A DNA stretch of 64,000 nucleotides, taken from Flagellimonas aurea. Lineage in GTDB: Bacteria; Bacteroidota; Bacteroidia; Flavobacteriales; Flavobacteriaceae. The notes beneath the pieces were generated by a model. That model saw only the letters and a program-made list of their open reading frames with translations. It searched no databases and had not been told where the DNA came from. This document shows positions 25,249-34,744 of the stretch, piece after piece (position 1 is the first letter of the stretch; every line of letters starts with the position of its first letter). The stretch covers positions 124,001 to 188,000 of the forward strand of contig NZ_JAFLNL010000001.1 in the NCBI RefSeq assembly GCF_017313785.1, read 5' to 3'. The position numbers and the translations under genes are program-made.

Positions 25249-26724
25249 GTGCTTAAAAAAATGCGTTCCATAACGAATCAAAATCTGGACTGGAAAACGG
25301 TCCTATTTGTTTTGGTGGTGGTCGCGGTCTTTATCCGTTTTCCGTTCTTTTTTAGGGATTATGTGGATCGGGATGAGAGCACTTTTATCCTAATGGGACA
25401 ATCTTGGGTCAACGGACATTTGCCCTACACCCAGCTGTGGGACCTAAAACCACCGATTACCTTTCTGTATTTTGCCCTCATCATTAAAATTTTTGGAAAA
25501 AGCTTTTTTGCCATTCGCTTTTTTGGAGCGGTAATGGTGGCCCTTACCAGTTTGTTTACGTATGCTATCGCAATAAAATTTACTACAAAAAAAGTGGCGT
25601 TCTGGACCGCTATCTTTTCCGTATTTTTTCAAAGTCTCTTCGGGAGCCTGCAGGGGGTAATGTCCGAACACATTTGTACCTTCTTTTTTGTGGCTGCCCT
25701 ATATATTTTGGTTCATAAAACAGATGCGAAGTGGTTCTTTACTTCAGGGCTGTTGTTGGGCCTGTCCGTGATGACAAAGTTGAACATGGCCTATCCCGTT
25801 TTCTGTTTGGGACTTTATTTTTTATGGGAAGGATTTTATGAAAAGCATGCATTGAAAAACATTAAAAACCTGGTGTTTATGGGCGCAGGTTTTTTTGTGA
25901 CCATTGCATGCACAGCAATTCCGTATTACCTTCAAGGGGACACCCAAATTTGGTGGGAGTCCATTTTTGAGGCGCCCTTGGCCTATTCCGAAGGGAAGTT
26001 CCACTCACCTTGGAGAACATTGCCCTACGTGGGGACCATTGCACTGCTGTTGGGCTCAGGTTTCTATTTAAAACTTATCGATTGGAAATCAAAAAACACA
26101 CAATTGTTGACCATTGTCGTCATAGGGATTTTAATTTCTTATGTGCAATCGGGCAAAGTGAATGGGCACTACCTCATCCAACTCTATCCGTTTATATTGA
26201 TTCCTTTGGGCATGGCAGTTGCCAAACTCCCGCCCATTCAAAAAAAATACCGTGCTGTAATCGCTGTCCTTCTGATATTGGTTCCGATGGAATCCTACCT
26301 CGAATATGGCAATATCATCTCCAACAAAATAAAAAAGGACTCTTTTTACAATGGCGAAGGCATCGATGTACCCAGATACATTCTAGGCCATAATCTGGAA
26401 ACCGAGCATATCTTTTTTACCGAGTACCATATCGGTTATTGGGTCTTGGATGAAACCCCTCCCACCAAACCTGCTACGCATCCCAGCAACATAACTCGCG
26501 AAGAGTTGTTTCCCTATATGAACAACCTGCGAAAATCTGGTGTCGAAGAACTCAAATACATCATGGAAGTGGTTCGACCAAAAACCTTGGTGGCCCGAAA
26601 AGGCAAAAAGATTTTTGACAAAAAACTGGTGGAGTATAACAGCTATATCGATGCTTATTTAGAAAAACATTACCACTTGGAGGCTACCGTGGGTAGAGGT
26701 CTTATTTACCAACGTTTAGAATGA
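25249..26724 (+). CDS. GT39/ArnT-like membrane glycosyltransferase
   Basis: 491 residues with about ten to eleven transmembrane helices. The first periplasmic loop has DYVDRDESTF (D40, D42, E43), where GT39/GT83 enzymes carry their catalytic acidic residues. WDLKPPITFLYFALII and the following helices match the PMT_2 family. These enzymes move a sugar from a polyprenyl-phosphate donor to lipid or protein in the periplasm. Acceptor and donor cannot be read from sequence. A short soluble C-terminal part (about 365-491) follows. It ends in TGA, which shows that TGA serves as a stop codon here. Confidence 0.88.
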   Translation: MLKKMRSITNQNLDWKTVLFVLVVVAVFIRFPFFFRDYVDRDESTFILMGQSWVNGHLPYTQLWDLKPPITFLYFALIIKIFGKSFFAIRFFGAVMVALTSLFTYAIAIKFTTKKVAFWTAIFSVFFQSLFGSLQGVMSEHICTFFFVAALYILVHKTDAKWFFTSGLLLGLSVMTKLNMAYPVFCLGLYFLWEGFYEKHALKNIKNLVFMGAGFFVTIACTAIPYYLQGDTQIWWESIFEAPLAYSEGKFHSPWRTLPYVGTIALLLGSGFYLKLIDWKSKNTQLLTIVVIGILISYVQSGKVNGHYLIQLYPFILIPLGMAVAKLPPIQKKYRAVIAVLLILVPMESYLEYGNIISNKIKKDSFYNGEGIDVPRYILGHNLETEHIFFTEYHIGYWVLDETPPTKPATHPSNITREELFPYMNNLRKSGVEELKYIMEVVRPKTLVARKGKKIFDKKLVEYNSYIDAYLEKHYHLEATVGRGLIYQRLE

Positions 26725-26742
26725 CTCCAGTCACAAATAATT

Positions 26743-27129
26743 TTATTGAACGGGTCTTGTGATAAAATTGCATTGCATGCATTGGTACTTTCTCGGCTCA
26801 AAGAACGGGAACAGTTTATAGAAGATATTGCTTCTGGAGTAGTAAATTTCGGATTTGGTCGCTTTACAGTTCGGGCAAACAACAGGATTGCCAAAATAGT
26901 CGGTGGCGTAGTTGCGGACTTCATCAAAAATTTCCTTGGCCCGTTCCTTATCGGTTGAATACACCTGAAGCTTTACACCCCCCAGAGCCGCACTGATCAA
27001 CGGATCCGAATTGATTGTAGCTTCATCCCTTAAAAACACAGGAATCCCCTCTGCTTCCAATTTGCCTTTGATAACCACAGCGTCTGCAGGAAACTCAAAT
27101 GTCCCCAACGTATGAAATTCGGTTTTCAT
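26743..27129 (-). CDS. DUF2007 domain protein with C-terminal zinc ribbon
   Basis: 128 residues from the ATG at 27129, chosen because DUF2007 proteins begin right before the first strand (FHTLGTFEFPADAVVIKGKLEAEGIPVFL). In-frame ATGs upstream at 27183 and 27276 would add a basic, unconserved leader. The DUF2007 ferredoxin-like fold covers about 5-70 (GGVKLQVYSTDKERAKEIFDE). A zinc ribbon follows with CPNC and CMQC about 36 residues apart. The function is unknown; the family is described as putative signal-transducing. The gene stands alone between GT39 and the M61 peptidase. Confidence 0.8.
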   Translation of the reverse strand: MKTEFHTLGTFEFPADAVVIKGKLEAEGIPVFLRDEATINSDPLISAALGGVKLQVYSTDKERAKEIFDEVRNYATDYFGNPVVCPNCKATKSEIYYSRSNIFYKLFPFFEPRKYQCMQCNFITRPVQ

Positions 27130-27335
27130 GCTTCCATATATTTTTTGAGCGCTAGCAAAACGCTTGAATTTTTTCTTTTGCATTGAAGACGTATAGGTAA
27201 AACCACAATCGCTCAATTTCTTGGTAAAATAGTCGATATTTTCAAATAGTAGCTGAAAAAAGTTTCCCCTTAACACAAATGTAGCACTTACGCTGATTAT
27301 ACAGTATCTTAGTCGCTCTTAAACCTATTCCGAAA

Positions 27336-29132
27336 ATGAAATTTACCCTATCCCTTTTAGCTCTGTTCACTGGGCTATTTTTGACCGCCCAGACCAATAC
27401 GTACGAAATTTCTTTTGACAATGCCGTGCATCACGAAGCAGTCGTTGAAGCTACTTTTCCCGACTTAACTTCGGATACCATAGAGTTTCGGATGAGCAGA
27501 ACCTCGCCTGGACGCTACGCCCTACATGAATTCGCCAAAAACGTTTATGGATTTGAGGCTACGGACAGTAAAGGAAACGCTTTGACCGTAACCCGTCCCA
27601 ATCCTTATGCTTGGGAGGTCAGCGGACACGATGGTACCATCAACATTACATATATCCTGTTTGCCAACCGCGGTGGGGGCACCTATTCGCAAGTGGATGA
27701 AACACATGCCCACTTAAATATTCCAGCAACTTTTATGTTTTCCCCTGAATTGAGCGAGCGTAAAATCGAAGTGACCTTTAACGTCCGTGAAAATTTGGAT
27801 TGGAAAGTGGCCACGCAGCTTCCTTTGGTCTCGGGCTCTACCTATTCGGCCCCGAACCTTTATTATTTTATGGACAGCCCTACGGAGATCAGCAACTACA
27901 TGCTACGTTCTTTTGAGGTGGACGGAAAGACCATCAACCTTGCTCTGCACCACAACGGAACCGAAGCAGAGGCCGATGAATATTTTGAAAAAGTAAAAAA
28001 AGTAGTTCTTGCTGAAAAAGAGGTGTACGACGAACTTCCCGATTTTGATTATGGGAATTACACCTTCCTTGCCTGTTATATCCCCAATGCCTCTGGTGAT
28101 GGTATGGAACATCGCAACTCTACCACATTGACGAGTACCCGTAGCTTGGCCGATGGAGGTATGGAACGTAATATCGGGACGGTATCCCACGAATTTTTTC
28201 ATGCATGGAACGTGGAGCGTATCCGCCCGAAAACTCTGGAACCCTTTGATTTTGAAGAAGCCAACATGAGCGGTGCGCTTTGGTTTGCCGAAGGTTTTAC
28301 CAGTTACTATACTGGCTTGATTTTATGTAGAGCTGGACTTTCCACCCCAAAAGATTACGTAGAGGGATTGGCAGGAACTTTCAATTATGTTTGGAATTCC
28401 CCAGCCCGTCAGTTTTTTAATCCGATTGAAATGAGTTTCCAGGCACCTTTTGTGGATGCAGCTACCTCGGTGGACCCTGTTAACCGCGAAAATATGTTCA
28501 TCTCCTACTATTCTTACGGAAGTGTTTTGGGCTTGGCCTTAGATCTGTCGCTTCGTGAAAATGGATTGAACCTCGATGATTTTATGAAGCTCGTCTGGAA
28601 AAAATACGGTAAAACTGAAATTCCCTATACCATCCAAAACCTTCATGATGCCTTAAATGAATACGCTGGCAAATCTTTCGGGGACGAGTTCTTCAATAAT
28701 TACATCTATAAAAGTGAAATGCCCGACTATAAAAAGCTTATGGAGTCCGTTGGGGTTGTGTTGGAACAACCTGAGACTTCACCCTATTTTGGGGCGTATG
28801 TTTCCATGAACCCAGATAAAACAGGTTATACCATTCTTAGAAATACTTCGATGGGAAGTCCAGCATACAAGGCTGGCGTGGACAATGGGGATGTGATATT
28901 GAGCATCAACGACAAACCTTTAACGGAAGACCAATCTTTTAGTGATTACCTGAAACAGTTCAGCTTGGGAGAGGCTTTGCAAGTAAAATTCACGAGGTAC
29001 GGAAACGAAAAAACTACAGAATTGGTACTTGTCCCAAGTCCAGATTACACATTTAGTTTGATGGAGGACAAGGATGAAAAACCGTCCAAAAAGATGCTGG
29101 AACAGCGTAAAGGGTGGCTCAAAGTGGAATAG
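27336..29132 (+). CDS. M61 family metallopeptidase with PDZ domain (glycyl-aminopeptidase type)
   Basis: 598 residues. Signal peptide about 1-18. An N-terminal beta domain (to about 180) leads into the catalytic domain with H285-E-F-F-H289 in VSHEFFHAWNVERIRPK, the HExxHxW form of M61, and a downstream Glu in WFAEGFTSYYTG as third zinc ligand. A PDZ domain follows at about 495-575 (GAYVSMNPDKTGYTILR, GSPAYKAGVDNGDVILSINDKPL). It is a periplasmic aminopeptidase preferring small N-terminal residues by family. The GNAT gene starts at the very next base after its stop, so they form an operon. Confidence 0.93.
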   Translation: MKFTLSLLALFTGLFLTAQTNTYEISFDNAVHHEAVVEATFPDLTSDTIEFRMSRTSPGRYALHEFAKNVYGFEATDSKGNALTVTRPNPYAWEVSGHDGTINITYILFANRGGGTYSQVDETHAHLNIPATFMFSPELSERKIEVTFNVRENLDWKVATQLPLVSGSTYSAPNLYYFMDSPTEISNYMLRSFEVDGKTINLALHHNGTEAEADEYFEKVKKVVLAEKEVYDELPDFDYGNYTFLACYIPNASGDGMEHRNSTTLTSTRSLADGGMERNIGTVSHEFFHAWNVERIRPKTLEPFDFEEANMSGALWFAEGFTSYYTGLILCRAGLSTPKDYVEGLAGTFNYVWNSPARQFFNPIEMSFQAPFVDAATSVDPVNRENMFISYYSYGSVLGLALDLSLRENGLNLDDFMKLVWKKYGKTEIPYTIQNLHDALNEYAGKSFGDEFFNNYIYKSEMPDYKKLMESVGVVLEQPETSPYFGAYVSMNPDKTGYTILRNTSMGSPAYKAGVDNGDVILSINDKPLTEDQSFSDYLKQFSLGEALQVKFTRYGNEKTTELVLVPSPDYTFSLMEDKDEKPSKKMLEQRKGWLKVE

Positions 29133-29663
29133 ATGGTCGTTTACAAACAAGCGGAATCTTTGAAGGAACTGGAACAGATTCTAGACCTTCAGCAGCGTAA
29201 TTTACCCAAAAATATAAGTCAAGAGGAAAGCACAAAAGAAGGTTTTGTGACCGTGGAACACACCCTGGACCTTCTAAAATCCATGAACGATGTGTGCGGA
29301 CACATCATTGCGGTGGATGATGGTCAAGTTGTGGGTTACGCCCTGTGTATGCATCCCCAATTTGCTGAGGATATCGAGGTGCTTCGTCCGATGTTCGGAG
29401 AAATTGACAAAGCTCTCGAAAGCAAGCTCAACTATATGGCCATGGGACAAATTTGCGTGGCCAAAAGCCATCGGGGGCAAGGTATTTTCCGAAAATTGTA
29501 TCAAACCATGCAAGAGAAACTGCCCGAGGGTTTTGATACCATTATCACTGAAGTGGATGGGAAAAACAAACGGTCTTTGGCGGCACATACGGCGATTGGG
29601 TTTACAACCTTGACCATATACCATTCAGATGGAAAGGAATGGCATATAATTATGCTGAAATAA
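29133..29663 (+). CDS. GNAT family N-acetyltransferase
   Basis: 176 residues. The acetyl-CoA-binding motif A is clear: GQICVAKSHRGQGIFRKLYQTM (Arg/Gln-x-x-Gly-x-Gly/Ala pattern at about 110-128), then NKRSLAAHTAIGFTTL as motif B. The cytoplasmic acceptor is unknown. The ATG immediately follows the M61 peptidase stop with no gap, so translation is probably coupled; a functional link is not evident. A bidirectional terminator overlaps its stop region. Confidence 0.9.
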   Translation: MVVYKQAESLKELEQILDLQQRNLPKNISQEESTKEGFVTVEHTLDLLKSMNDVCGHIIAVDDGQVVGYALCMHPQFAEDIEVLRPMFGEIDKALESKLNYMAMGQICVAKSHRGQGIFRKLYQTMQEKLPEGFDTIITEVDGKNKRSLAAHTAIGFTTLTIYHSDGKEWHIIMLK

Positions 29664-29695
29664 AAAAAGCCGCTCTAATGGAGCGGCTTTCTTTG
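29660..29695. terminator. Bidirectional terminator between the GNAT gene and atpC
   Basis: A perfect 10-bp stem, aaagccgctc / gagcggcttt, with a five-base loop has an A-run before and a T-rich run after it. It serves the plus-strand M61-GNAT operon and the minus-strand atpD-atpC operon. Confidence 0.88.
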
Positions 29696-29713
29696 TGAAT
29701 GAATTCATTTATT

Positions 29714-29992
29714 TTAATCAGCTAGGACGATAACTTTATTGTCCTTCATCTCCACTGTTCCACTTGATATGGCCAAAACGGTCTCTCCATTGTTTCCTTT
29801 GGAAAACTTATCGGCAAAAGCTTCATCAATTGTGATGTTGCCTTTGACCCTTACGTTACCCTTTTGTAACAAAGAAACGATGGGTGCGTGGTTCTCCAAC
29901 ATCTGGAACTCACCATTTACTCCTGGTACCGTAACAGAGGTTACGTCGCCTGAGAATAAAGTAGCTTCGGGTGATACTATTTCTAAATACAT
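29714..29992 (-). CDS. atpC: ATP synthase epsilon subunit
   Basis: 92 residues from the ATG at 29992 (MYLEIVSPEATLFSGDV); an in-frame ATG five codons upstream lies inside a repeat element and is unlikely. It contains the N-terminal beta-sandwich (GVNGEFQMLENHAPIVSLL) and lacks the long C-terminal helical hairpin of E. coli epsilon, as is usual for Bacteroidota. It is part of the F1 central stalk. It is downstream of atpD on the same strand, separated by a 102-base inverted-repeat element. Confidence 0.95.
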   Translation of the reverse strand: MYLEIVSPEATLFSGDVTSVTVPGVNGEFQMLENHAPIVSLLQKGNVRVKGNITIDEAFADKFSKGNNGETVLAISSGTVEMKDNKVIVLAD

Positions 29993-30001
29993 ATTTCCTC
30001 T

Positions 30002-30103
30002 TGTCATTCCCGTGCAAATGGGAATCTTTTACAATTTGACTAAATTTCTAATGAGGATTCCTGCTTTCCCTTCGACTCCTCTCAGGGTCCCGCAGGAATG
30101 ACA
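30002..30103. repeat. Intergenic inverted-repeat element between atpD and atpC
   Basis: The element is bounded by TGTCATTCC (30002-30010) and its complement GGAATGACA (30095-30103). Inside are two hairpins: attccc / gggaat at about 30006-30025, and attcctgc paired with gcaggaat across 30056-30099. It touches the atpD stop codon on one side and ends ten bases before the atpC start. The form is that of short palindromic intergenic repeats seen in flavobacterial genomes. Confidence 0.75.
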
Positions 30104-31624
<1,521 letters not shown>

Positions 31625-31667
31625 TTATAATTGAATACGCGGAAAATGACCGCTATTTTTTCGGCTG

Positions 31668-31675
31668 CAAAGATA
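31668..31675 (-). promoter_or_regulatory. -7 element of the atpD promoter
   Basis: The minus strand reads TATCTTTG, an exact TAnnTTTG match, about 56 bases before the atpD ATG at 31612. The -33 region is weak (GGTTTCTG). Confidence 0.5.
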
Positions 31676-31720
31676 TGCTTTTACATTTTTATTCAGAAAC
31701 CGATTTCAGCTTTTTTTTAA

Positions 31721-31753
31721 AGAAAAAAGGCGTTGGATTTCCCAACGCCTTTA
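31721..31753 (-). terminator. Terminator after the large TonB receptor
   Basis: A perfect 10-bp stem, aaggcgttgg / ccaacgcctt (31727-31736 and 31742-31751), with a five-base loop is followed on the minus strand by a T-run. Confidence 0.9.
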
Positions 31754-31774
31754 GTTCTGCTTTTTTACTGTCAA

Positions 31775-34534
31775 TTAAGGATTTATGGTCCAAGACAAAT
31801 AGTAAATGGAACCTATGAATCCTGTACCGATGGCAGTGTAGTACTCATCGCCCAACAGGTTAGATCCTCCCAGTTTGAAAATAGACTTGATAGATGGTAC
31901 GGAGTAATTGACCTGAGCATCCAAAACGGTATATGCCGGAATATCTCCATCTGCGAAGGAAGCTTCCCAATAGTAGCTGTCGCTCCATCTGTAGTTTACA
32001 TTGAAACCAAAGTTTTTAAATAGTGCCGCATTACCAAAGGATGCCTTCACCTTGTGCTTTGGTGTGTTAAAATTGGTTCTAAGGTCAGGGTACCTGCCTT
32101 CATCGATATCCAACTCTGCAAAGGTATAGTTCACACCCAAATCAAAATTTCCAAGCTTGGTGTCAACACCAACGGTTGCTCCGTAAGAGTTGATATCCGC
32201 TTCCGAGTTTGTATAGGTTTGATAAACTTGAAAATCTCCATTCTGCAGGGCCAACAATGAAAGACCTCCATCTCCTGCTTCGCCGTAGAATGGAACCGCA
32301 GTAGTGGTATTCGCCAAAAAGTTGGAATAACTGTTGTAATATCCACTCAAATCGATAGTGAATTTACCCACTTGACCCCTATATCCAGCCTCAAAGGCTG
32401 TAATTTCTTCTGGTTGAACCAATGGCGTGTTGACCGCTTCCGGTGCTCCTGCCTGTAAGGAAGCTGTTGAGTATGCATTCTCGTAAGCATCCCTACCTAC
32501 AAGTTGTACCGTGGACTGACCAATAAGGGCCTGACCAGGTGCACTTACCTCAAAAGTACGTACATCCCTATCCAGGTTTGCCGGTGCGGACCCTACCAAG
32601 ATAGCGCGTCCAGCATTTAAACCGATGAACAAATCCTGGGTAGTCGGGTTTCTAAAACCTTGTTGCACGGAAACCCTTAGGTTATGATTCCTTTCCTCGC
32701 CCAAAGTATACGCGAACGAAACTCTTGGTGAAAGGAACCCATCAAAAAATTCGTTTTTATCGTAACGGGCAGAACCGGTAAACTTTAAACGGTCATCCAA
32801 AAACTTTTTCTGGACTTGAAGGTAGGCACCGTATTCGTTGTATTTGATAGGACCGTCGATATCGGTAAAAATGGTTCCGTTGGAGTTCAATTCATATTCC
32901 CTGAAAGATCCACCGATTTGAATATCGGCCCAATCATCAATCAAATGGGCAATGTTGTAATTACCGTTTACGTGACGGAACTTGGTTTTGTCAATAAATT
33001 TGGCTCCTGTTGTTAAATCCCCATTGTTGATCACACTGTTGAACGCACTTTCAAATGCAGGAGTTCCTGGAATCAATCTTCCTTGGTCGGCCGCCTGTCT
33101 ACCGGCTATATGTGCTTGGGCAGAGGCCTCCTCCGGGGTCAACCCCGCTCCTTGAATGCCACCTAAATATGTGGGGATATAAGCCCCAGCATAATCCGTA
33201 AACCATTGGGTATCCGATTTCCATGCCCTGTTTACGTTGATGGCTGCGAATCGAGTATCGTAGGCGTCCCCTGAATTTTCAGAAACAATGTAGCCCCTAA
33301 CAAAGAAATTATCATTCTTGATTTCCAAACGGTGCTGTTGCATAGTAAATCCTGCGACAGCATATCGGTTAGCACCTTGATAAATAGTGGTACCCCTACC
33401 AATTCTACTGTTAAGAATCACCTCCAAATCATTAGCAAAGGGCCTGATGTGTACGGCAAAATCCGCCTTAACACTTTCCGCATTATAGTTGGCCAAATCG
33501 GCTTCATCATACCCTGTTCTTGAAATAGTTGCAGACCCAACGGTTCCAGAGGGGAATCCCGCTGCTGCGTCAAAGTCCAAGGTAGTTGAGACTTCATCCC
33601 CATATACATTTAATCCATCGTAAGCCGGATTGGAGCGGTCGGCTCCTGGATTGTTCAAATCCATGCGGCTGTTGGCATGCCAATCCTCACCGTTTAAAAC
33701 GGAAAGATTGGCCTTTACCGCTACTTTATCACTAAAGGCGTGGGCAGCCCGCACACCAAAATCTTTATAAAAATTGCTTCCGGCTGCATCCTGAGTAGTT
33801 ACCCCGCCTTTGGCATAGGCGCTTATTCCTTGAAAATCGAATGGGTTTTTACTGGTCATGAATAAAATACCGTTGAACGCTCCTGCACCATATAATGCGG
33901 AAGACGCACCTGGCAATATCTCAACGCTCTGTACATCCAGTTCGGACATACCCACAAGGTTACCCAGCACAAAGTTAAGACCGGGAGCAGTGTTGTCCAT
34001 ACCATCTACCAATTGCAGGAACCTGTTGTTGGCAAATGTGGCAAAACCCCTTGTGTTTATGGATTGAAAGGTTAAACTGTTTGTGTTGATATCCACCCCC
34101 TTTAAATTTTGAAGTCCGCCATAAAAGGATTCAGCGGTGGTATTCTTGATTTCCTTGAGTCCAAATCGCTCCACCGACACGGGTGACTCAAAAATACGTT
34201 CGGGCGTTCGTGATGCAGAAATTACGATTTCGTCGAGCATCGTATTGGCCTCAGAAAGCGTTATGGTAAGCGTTTGATTGTTCGACGTAACATTTGCTGT
34301 AAAATCCGAGAAGCCAATACTTGAAAATTGAAGTCGAAATGGAGGGACTGCATCCGTATTAAAGGTAAAATTTCCATCAAAGTCCGTAGTGGTTCCTTCT
34401 GCCTTCCCCACCAGAACCACGTTGGCTCCCGGTATGGGCTCATTGTTTTCATCAACTACCTTTCCCTGTATAGTGGTTTGACCATAGGACGCCAAACCCA
34501 ACAGCATTAGGGAAACAAACATAAGTTTTTTCAT
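31775..34534 (-). CDS. TonB-dependent receptor with carboxypeptidase-like N-terminal domain, ligand unknown
   Basis: 919 residues. A signal peptide (about 1-18), a carboxypeptidase-regulatory-like domain (about 20-105, IQGKVVDENNEPIPGANVVLVG), a plug (about 115-240, ending SVEILPGASSALYGAGAFNGILFM) and a long barrel ending in SIYYLSWTINP. No SusD gene adjoins it, so it is not a classic glycan SusC. Nothing beside it indicates the ligand: atpD is downstream behind a terminator and glmS is upstream behind another. It is therefore monocistronic. A perfect 16-base palindrome lies 97 bases upstream of its ATG. Confidence 0.92.
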   Translation of the reverse strand: MKKLMFVSLMLLGLASYGQTTIQGKVVDENNEPIPGANVVLVGKAEGTTTDFDGNFTFNTDAVPPFRLQFSSIGFSDFTANVTSNNQTLTITLSEANTMLDEIVISASRTPERIFESPVSVERFGLKEIKNTTAESFYGGLQNLKGVDINTNSLTFQSINTRGFATFANNRFLQLVDGMDNTAPGLNFVLGNLVGMSELDVQSVEILPGASSALYGAGAFNGILFMTSKNPFDFQGISAYAKGGVTTQDAAGSNFYKDFGVRAAHAFSDKVAVKANLSVLNGEDWHANSRMDLNNPGADRSNPAYDGLNVYGDEVSTTLDFDAAAGFPSGTVGSATISRTGYDEADLANYNAESVKADFAVHIRPFANDLEVILNSRIGRGTTIYQGANRYAVAGFTMQQHRLEIKNDNFFVRGYIVSENSGDAYDTRFAAINVNRAWKSDTQWFTDYAGAYIPTYLGGIQGAGLTPEEASAQAHIAGRQAADQGRLIPGTPAFESAFNSVINNGDLTTGAKFIDKTKFRHVNGNYNIAHLIDDWADIQIGGSFREYELNSNGTIFTDIDGPIKYNEYGAYLQVQKKFLDDRLKFTGSARYDKNEFFDGFLSPRVSFAYTLGEERNHNLRVSVQQGFRNPTTQDLFIGLNAGRAILVGSAPANLDRDVRTFEVSAPGQALIGQSTVQLVGRDAYENAYSTASLQAGAPEAVNTPLVQPEEITAFEAGYRGQVGKFTIDLSGYYNSYSNFLANTTTAVPFYGEAGDGGLSLLALQNGDFQVYQTYTNSEADINSYGATVGVDTKLGNFDLGVNYTFAELDIDEGRYPDLRTNFNTPKHKVKASFGNAALFKNFGFNVNYRWSDSYYWEASFADGDIPAYTVLDAQVNYSVPSIKSIFKLGGSNLLGDEYYTAIGTGFIGSIYYLSWTINP

Positions 34535-34630
34535 TTGCTATGGATTAGAGTTAATTTAGTTTTTGTGCGTGTTAAGTATCAATCGGGAAGATACATTTTT
34601 TTTTATTCCGATTATACAAATTTGAAAAAA

Positions 34631-34646
34631 ATTATGCATGCATAAT
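34631..34646. promoter_or_regulatory. Perfect 16-bp palindrome upstream of the large TonB receptor
   Basis: ATTATGCATGCATAAT is its own reverse complement. It stands 97 bases before the receptor ATG and 40 bases from the glmS terminator, within 210 bases of otherwise AT-rich non-coding DNA. It is a candidate site for a dimeric regulator. Confidence 0.45.
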
Positions 34647-34685
34647 ACTTTTTTGGCAAAAAATCCCACCCAAATATACGGTTTC

Positions 34686-34718
34686 AATAAAAAAGGCGCT
34701 GTTTCAAGCGCCTTTTCA
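34686..34718 (-). terminator. Terminator after glmS
   Basis: Stem aaaaggcgct / agcgcctttt (34691-34700 and 34707-34716), perfect over ten pairs with a six-base loop, is followed on the minus strand by TTTTTT. Confidence 0.9.
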
Positions 34719-34744
34719 ATCCAAAAGATATATTTTTTTAGGTA

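Noticed and set aside
29993-30007. Longer atpC start at 30007
   Set aside because: That ATG lies inside the inverted-repeat element, and the extra five residues are not part of the epsilon family.
31775-34534. SusC of a polysaccharide utilisation locus
   Set aside because: There is no SusD, glycoside hydrolase or regulator beside it, and terminators flank it on both sides.
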